Positions 14,340 through 17,717 of a stretch of 17,717 nt of DNA are shown here, piece after piece. Both the position numbers and the translations under genes were made by a program. Below the pieces are notes generated by a model. That model had not been told where the DNA came from. It was given only the letters and a program-made list of their open reading frames with translations, and did no database searches. How positions within the stretch are numbered: position 1 is the first letter of the stretch; every line of letters starts with the position of its first letter. The DNA is from Spirochaetaceae bacterium (lineage in GTDB: Bacteria; Spirochaetota; Spirochaetia; WRBN01), in the NCBI GenBank assembly GCA_020024055.1, contig JAHHUI010000019.1, forward strand, positions 1 to 17,717, in the 5' to 3' direction.

Positions 14340-16079
14340 CAGAACAAAACTGTTCATCGCATACACTTCACTGTTTCTCTCTAAGTAGGGTGTTGTTATA
14401 TCCAATTTACTTATATCTTTCCCCAAAATCAAATTTGTGGGATTGCCCACGGCACTCAGCAATCGGGAAAGCAAGCTTTGCTGGGAGCTATAAACAACAA
14501 CCGTATATTCGCGAAGATCGGCAAGTTCAGCTGCTCTCTTGAGTGCATCCTCTAAACTTCCTAAATTATCCACCAATCCCAGCTTCAGGGCTGTCTGTCC
14601 GGTGTACACACGGCCCCGGGCCACTGCATCAGCCTGTGTTTTGTTCTTCACACGACCTGATTCAATGAGTCTTTTTAAAAATTGTGCATAAATAAAATCG
14701 ACACTACTTTGCATCATTTGTCTTTGTGCGCTGTTTGGCCCGGAAGTCCAAAATGACGTGCTCATGCCAGCTTGCTCATGCGTGCGCAGCATTTCTTGAT
14801 CGATACCGTGATTTTTCAAAAATTGCGCACCACTGAACATCATGGCAAAAACACCAATCGATCCAGTCAATGTCGTCGGTGCAGCCCAAATTTCCGTGCC
14901 CGCCAGGCTGACCCAATAACCGCCAGAGGCAGCAATGCCAGCCATTGAGATAACAACAGGTATTTTTTCTTTGGCTTTTTCAATGGCTCGGGCAATCATT
15001 TCGCTGGCAAAAACCTCACCCCCAGGTGAGTCAATGCGCAGCACAAGGGCTTTTGTCTTGGGGTTTTCTGTGGCAATTTTAATATTATCCACCAGTCTTT
15101 CTGCATTGATGGTATTGGGGTCTTCGCTGTCGCGGGTTATTTCACCCACAGCATACAACACCGTGACATAGGGCGTGAAAGCTGTGCGACGCTGCTTGGC
15201 AATCTGTGGCGCAATGCGCAAATATTCCTGATAAGGCTGAATATTTTTATAATTTTCTTCCACAAAAATTTTGAATTGATCCTGTGTGCCCACGATGTCC
15301 ACTAATTTTTGGCTCAGGGCCAATTCAGCAGCATTGCCTTTGCGTGCAGAAAGCAGAGCAGGGCGATTAAGCGCATAGCCTGCAATATTAAGCGAGGCAA
15401 ATCGCTTGTTTTCGGCCAAAAGCCCTAAATACATATTCCATTCTTCATTCAGCAGTTCGCTCGTTTCTCTGCGCACCTGATCGCTGATGCTGTATAAAGT
15501 GAAAGGCTCTACGGCGCTTTTATATTCGCCCACGCGGAATATATAGGCATTAATGCCATATTTTTCCAGGGCGCGCCTGAAAAATGGAAAATTCACGGCC
15601 AGGCCGTCTAATTCCACGTCACCAAAGGGATCTATCCAGATCTGATCTGCCACACTGGCCAGCAAAAAACCCGACATCGTGAAATTTTCACTAAATACAT
15701 AAATGGTCTTTCCAGCTTTTTTCACTTCGGCCAGGGCATGATACACATCGCTCACGATGGCCAGGCTGCTGGCAGACATTTTGCTCAGATTCAAAATCAC
15801 CAGCTCGATATGCGCATCATTGCGGATATATTCCAGAGCGGTGGTGATTCTGCGGGCCAGCACAGAGGTGCTTCCCTTGCCCAAAGACAGACCGACCGAT
15901 GCATCTTCCACCAAAGGTCCGTTGATATTAATCAGCACGGCCTTGCTTCTTCCCGTGCTGCTGATCGCACCTGAATTATTCGCCGGGATGCCTGTCGATG
16001 TGTAAAATACACATCCAAAGCATGAAATACAGATTAGGATACATAGATGCCATACTAAAAATCGACGATGATGCAGCAA
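14328..16079 (-). CDS. sppA: signal peptide peptidase SppA, 67K type
   Basis: This membrane-bound serine/lysine protease degrades cleaved signal peptides. It has the duplicated long form: the N-terminal repeat supplies the catalytic Lys in GEYKSAVEPF (Lys187 here) and the C-terminal repeat supplies the nucleophile Ser in AASGGYW (Ser385), as in E. coli Lys209/Ser409. RIDSPGGEVFASE and LTGSIGVF are typical of the family. The N-terminus (FLVWHLCILICISCFGC) is a signal anchor or a loose lipoprotein signal with Cys about 23. The frame is open to GTG 16091, which has no ribosome site. TTG 16079 has GGAG 6 bases upstream and is preferred, giving 583 residues. rpmB lies upstream in the same direction, and tRNA genes follow. 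Confidence 0.9.
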   Translation of the reverse strand: MLHHRRFLVWHLCILICISCFGCVFYTSTGIPANNSGAISSTGRSKAVLININGPLVEDASVGLSLGKGSTSVLARRITTALEYIRNDAHIELVILNLSKMSASSLAIVSDVYHALAEVKKAGKTIYVFSENFTMSGFLLASVADQIWIDPFGDVELDGLAVNFPFFRRALEKYGINAYIFRVGEYKSAVEPFTLYSISDQVRRETSELLNEEWNMYLGLLAENKRFASLNIAGYALNRPALLSARKGNAAELALSQKLVDIVGTQDQFKIFVEENYKNIQPYQEYLRIAPQIAKQRRTAFTPYVTVLYAVGEITRDSEDPNTINAERLVDNIKIATENPKTKALVLRIDSPGGEVFASEMIARAIEKAKEKIPVVISMAGIAASGGYWVSLAGTEIWAAPTTLTGSIGVFAMMFSGAQFLKNHGIDQEMLRTHEQAGMSTSFWTSGPNSAQRQMMQSSVDFIYAQFLKRLIESGRVKNKTQADAVARGRVYTGQTALKLGLVDNLGSLEDALKRAAELADLREYTVVVYSSQQSLLSRLLSAVGNPTNLILGKDISKLDITTPYLERNSEVYAMNSFVLELP

Positions 16080-16170
16080 TGCACTCTCCACACAGCGGAA
16101 TTGAACAGCGTAATGTCGTTGAATCAGTGCAGTCCGTATCTCTGCTGCTCTTGATATTAAGTTTATAAGT

Positions 16171-16398
16171 TTAGCCTTTTTGAACTTTGCCGGCCTTCAT
16201 ACATTTGGCACACACGCGCACAATTTTCTTTGCGCCGTTTTCCACGGCGCGCACGCGAAAGACATTCGCCTTGAAAGTTCTGGCCGTGCGGCGCACAATA
16301 TGCTCGCCATTACCGCCTTGTTTTTTGCTTTTACCCTTTCTGGGAACCATATTCCCAAAAATAGTTGACTTTTGACAAAAACTGCATACTCTTGACAT
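16171..16398 (-). CDS. rpmB: 50S ribosomal protein L28
   Basis: The 75-residue basic protein starts MSRVCSFCQKSTIFGN, the usual L28 opening, with a conserved central RRTARTFKANVFRVR and a C-terminal VRVCAKCMKAGKV. Cys5, Cys8, Cys63 and Cys66 form two CxxC pairs, so this is the zinc-binding (C+) version. It has an AGGA about 10 bases before ATG 16398 and a near-consensus promoter about 70 bases upstream. The 91-base gap to the sppA TTG holds no clear terminator or gene, so readthrough into sppA is plausible. Confidence 0.92.
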   Translation of the reverse strand: MSRVCSFCQKSTIFGNMVPRKGKSKKQGGNGEHIVRRTARTFKANVFRVRAVENGAKKIVRVCAKCMKAGKVQKG

Positions 16399-16464
16399 TA
16401 TTAATTCGTCCTTCCTGTCTCAAGGCATTCAATCCAAATATACACCGAAAAACCCGGTTATGTA

Positions 16465-16494
16465 ATTCTATGTTTAAATCGCGTACATTGTCAA
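16465..16494 (-). promoter_or_regulatory. sigma-70-type promoter of rpmB
   Basis: On the minus strand TTGACA (16494-16489), an 18-base spacer and TAGAAT (16470-16465). The leader is about 60 bases. The -35 region overlaps an imperfect inverted repeat (TTGT...CAC TT GTG..ACAA) in the divergent gap. Confidence 0.65.
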
Positions 16495-16530
16495 CACTTG
16501 TGAACAACAATATTCTGTGTATAGACAGTA

Positions 16531-16559
16531 TTGACGAGAAGTTGTTACTTGCTTAACAT
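16531..16559 (+). promoter_or_regulatory. candidate promoter of the SH3-like protein gene, nearly leaderless
   Basis: TTGACG (16531-16536), 17 bases, TAACAT (16554-16559). The expected transcription start falls at about 16566, one base before ATG 16567. Confidence 0.45.
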
Positions 16560-16566
16560 AATTTAT

Positions 16567-16965
16567 ATGTTTCGCCTTTGTGTTTTTTGGACTGTTTTTG
16601 CCCTGTTTTCATGTTTTGGGTTTGGGCGCAGTCGATTTTTGTCTATGCCTGAGACACCCATCACTCTGCCCGGCGGGGGCTATGGCGTTGTGAACACACC
16701 TTATCTGCGCCTGACCAGTACTATGGGCGATTTGGGCCAGCAAGTAGCCACTTTGCGCGTGGGTGATGTCGTGCAGATTAACGAAGTGCGCGCAATATTT
16801 GATGAGTCGAGAAAAATTTGGATTGATCATTATTATGTCGTCACACAAGACAAAATCCGCGGCTGGTCTAGTAGTGAGTACATTGAACAGTTTAAATATA
16901 AAAAAACTGCCGAAGAATATCAAAAAGCCATGCAGAATAAAAGAGAAAATATCATTGGTGAATAG
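16567..16965 (+). CDS. putative lipoprotein or exported protein with SH3-like domain
   Basis: The 132-residue product starts MFRLCVFWTVFALFSCFGFGRS, a short signal sequence. The ALFSC segment would be a permissive spirochaetal lipobox with Cys about 16. Residues about 30-110 resemble a bacterial SH3 domain: GYGVVNTPYLRLTSTM, VATLRVGDVVQINEV, IWIDHYYVVTQDKIRGWSSSEYIE, the last part being the usual 'G.ir.GWv...yl' strand. Such domains bind peptidoglycan or peptides. A lysine-rich helical tail closes the protein. The frame is open from TTG 16531, but that codon lies in the likely -35 box. No Shine-Dalgarno precedes ATG 16567. The partner and role are unknown. Confidence 0.7.
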   Translation: MFRLCVFWTVFALFSCFGFGRSRFLSMPETPITLPGGGYGVVNTPYLRLTSTMGDLGQQVATLRVGDVVQINEVRAIFDESRKIWIDHYYVVTQDKIRGWSSSEYIEQFKYKKTAEEYQKAMQNKRENIIGE

Positions 16966-17018
16966 AAAAATATAAATGAAAAATCTGTTATATTATATGT
17001 GGATCAAGGAGGACTTTT

Positions 17019-17717
17019 ATGTCTTATAATAAAGAATATCCCACCATTGCTGCAGATGATGTGCGCGTGAAAGAGCGCACCTATGCCAGAAGCCTGTGGC
17101 GTAATATTTACATTTGGATGGCATTGGGCCTGGGCCTGACAGCCAGCGTAGCCTATTTCGCAGCCAACACCCCTGCTGTCAGATCTGTGCTGATGAGTAA
17201 TTATTTCATTGTCAGCATCGTACTGATGATTGCTATGTTTGCCCTGACAATGAATCTTTCCATGCGATTGCAAAGCATGTCGATGGGCGCCGCTGTGGCC
17301 AACTATGTGGCCTATACAGTCATTGAAGGCCTGCTGCTATTTGCTATTTTCCTTTATTATCCCAGCTATGTTCTTATCAAGGCCTTTGCCTGTGCCGCGG
17401 CTATGTTTGTGGGCATGAGCCTGTGGGGGGCTTTTTCCAAAACTGACCTGTCTGCCGTTGGCAGATTCTGTATGATGGCTGTGTGGGGCCTGATTGCTGC
17501 CACTTTGATTAATTTCTTTGTGCGCAGTTCTATGATGGATTATATCATATCTTTTGTGGGTGTTTTTGTCTTTGCTGGCCTCACGGCTTATGACACACAG
17601 AAGATCTCTATAATGAGCAGAGAATTGAGCGAGAAACTGGATGAATCTGGCTTTGTAAAGATGTCTATCCTGGGTGCTTTGATTCTTTATATCGATTTTA
17701 TCGGGCTGTTCTTATTC
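17019..17717 (+). CDS. Bax inhibitor-1/YccA family membrane protein (partial)
   Basis: The first 233 residues are present and the frame is open to the window end. ATG 17019 has a perfect AAGGAGG (17006-17012) 6 bases upstream. After a hydrophilic N-terminus (MSYNKEYPTIAADD) come six to seven hydrophobic segments, including NIYIWMALGLGLTASVAYF, YFIVSIVLMIAMFALTM, YTVIEGLLLFAIFLYY, FVGMSLWGAFSKTDL, GVFVFAGLTAYDTQKI and ILGALILYIDFIGLFL. The FAGLTAYDTQ and LYIDFI elements are characteristic of BI-1 proteins, which include pH-gated calcium-leak channels; bacterial roles vary. Only a few residues at the C-terminus should be missing. Confidence 0.9.
   Translation, partial: MSYNKEYPTIAADDVRVKERTYARSLWRNIYIWMALGLGLTASVAYFAANTPAVRSVLMSNYFIVSIVLMIAMFALTMNLSMRLQSMSMGAAVANYVAYTVIEGLLLFAIFLYYPSYVLIKAFACAAAMFVGMSLWGAFSKTDLSAVGRFCMMAVWGLIAATLINFFVRSSMMDYIISFVGVFVFAGLTAYDTQKISIMSRELSEKLDESGFVKMSILGALILYIDFIGLFLF

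Noticed and set aside
16485..16510. Imperfect TTGT...ACAA inverted repeat as a CRP or FNR operator
   Set aside because: It does not match TGTGA-N6-TCACA or TTGAT-N4-ATCAA; the arms differ in length.
1..17717. Mobile elements, CRISPR arrays, toxin-antitoxin or defence modules
   Set aside because: No transposase, integrase, spaced direct repeats or defence-type proteins were found; all genes are housekeeping or lineage-type and share similar composition.

Overview
The window looks like a compact chromosomal segment of a spirochaete, probably Treponema-like or a relative. The grounds are the gene repertoire: tandem CRP-type proteins, a large spirochaetal-type protein of unknown function, a short ribosomal protein L28 with four cysteines, a cytoplasmic nucleoside kinase of the uridine kinase class, several putative exported proteins with loose lipoboxes, and moderate GC. 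This taxonomic call rests on family recollection, not on a search. I see no phage, plasmid, insertion sequence or CRISPR material. The layout is dense, with three tail-to-tail gene overlaps and several 4-base stop/start overlaps.

Left part (1-5438): the end of an ABC-F ATPase gene runs into acpS (holo-ACP synthase), which carries an in-frame TGA at 506-508 although the correct protein continues in the same frame to 646. On the minus strand, der (ribosome-assembly GTPase), a putative secreted cysteine peptidase and a uridine-kinase-like gene form one operon. Its promoter lies so close to the der ATG that the message is probably leaderless. galE diverges from der.

Middle (5428-9688): a small cysteine-containing orphan on the minus strand has a strong promoter. 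Divergent from it is a five-gene plus-strand operon: a cyclic-nucleotide-binding-fold protein fused to TPRs, a true CRP-like regulator, a small membrane protein, an RluD-type pseudouridine synthase, and an exported NTF2-like protein. rluD contains a perfect 15-bp inverted repeat.

Right part (9667-16398, minus strand): read in transcription order, rpmB, sppA, tRNA-Gln(CUG), tRNA-Glu(CUC), a 581-residue protein of unknown function, argS, a 63-residue bacterial histone-fold protein, and engB. The engB gene appears to start at a non-standard codon. Translation and ribosome functions dominate (L28, tRNAs, ArgS, EngB, Der, RluD, ABC-F).

Right edge (16531-17717): a small SH3-like putative lipoprotein, possibly also leaderless, and the start of a Bax inhibitor-1 family membrane protein.

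The most notable items are the histone-fold protein between argS and engB, the interrupted acpS, the hidden N-terminus of EngB, and two promoters placed to give leaderless mRNAs.
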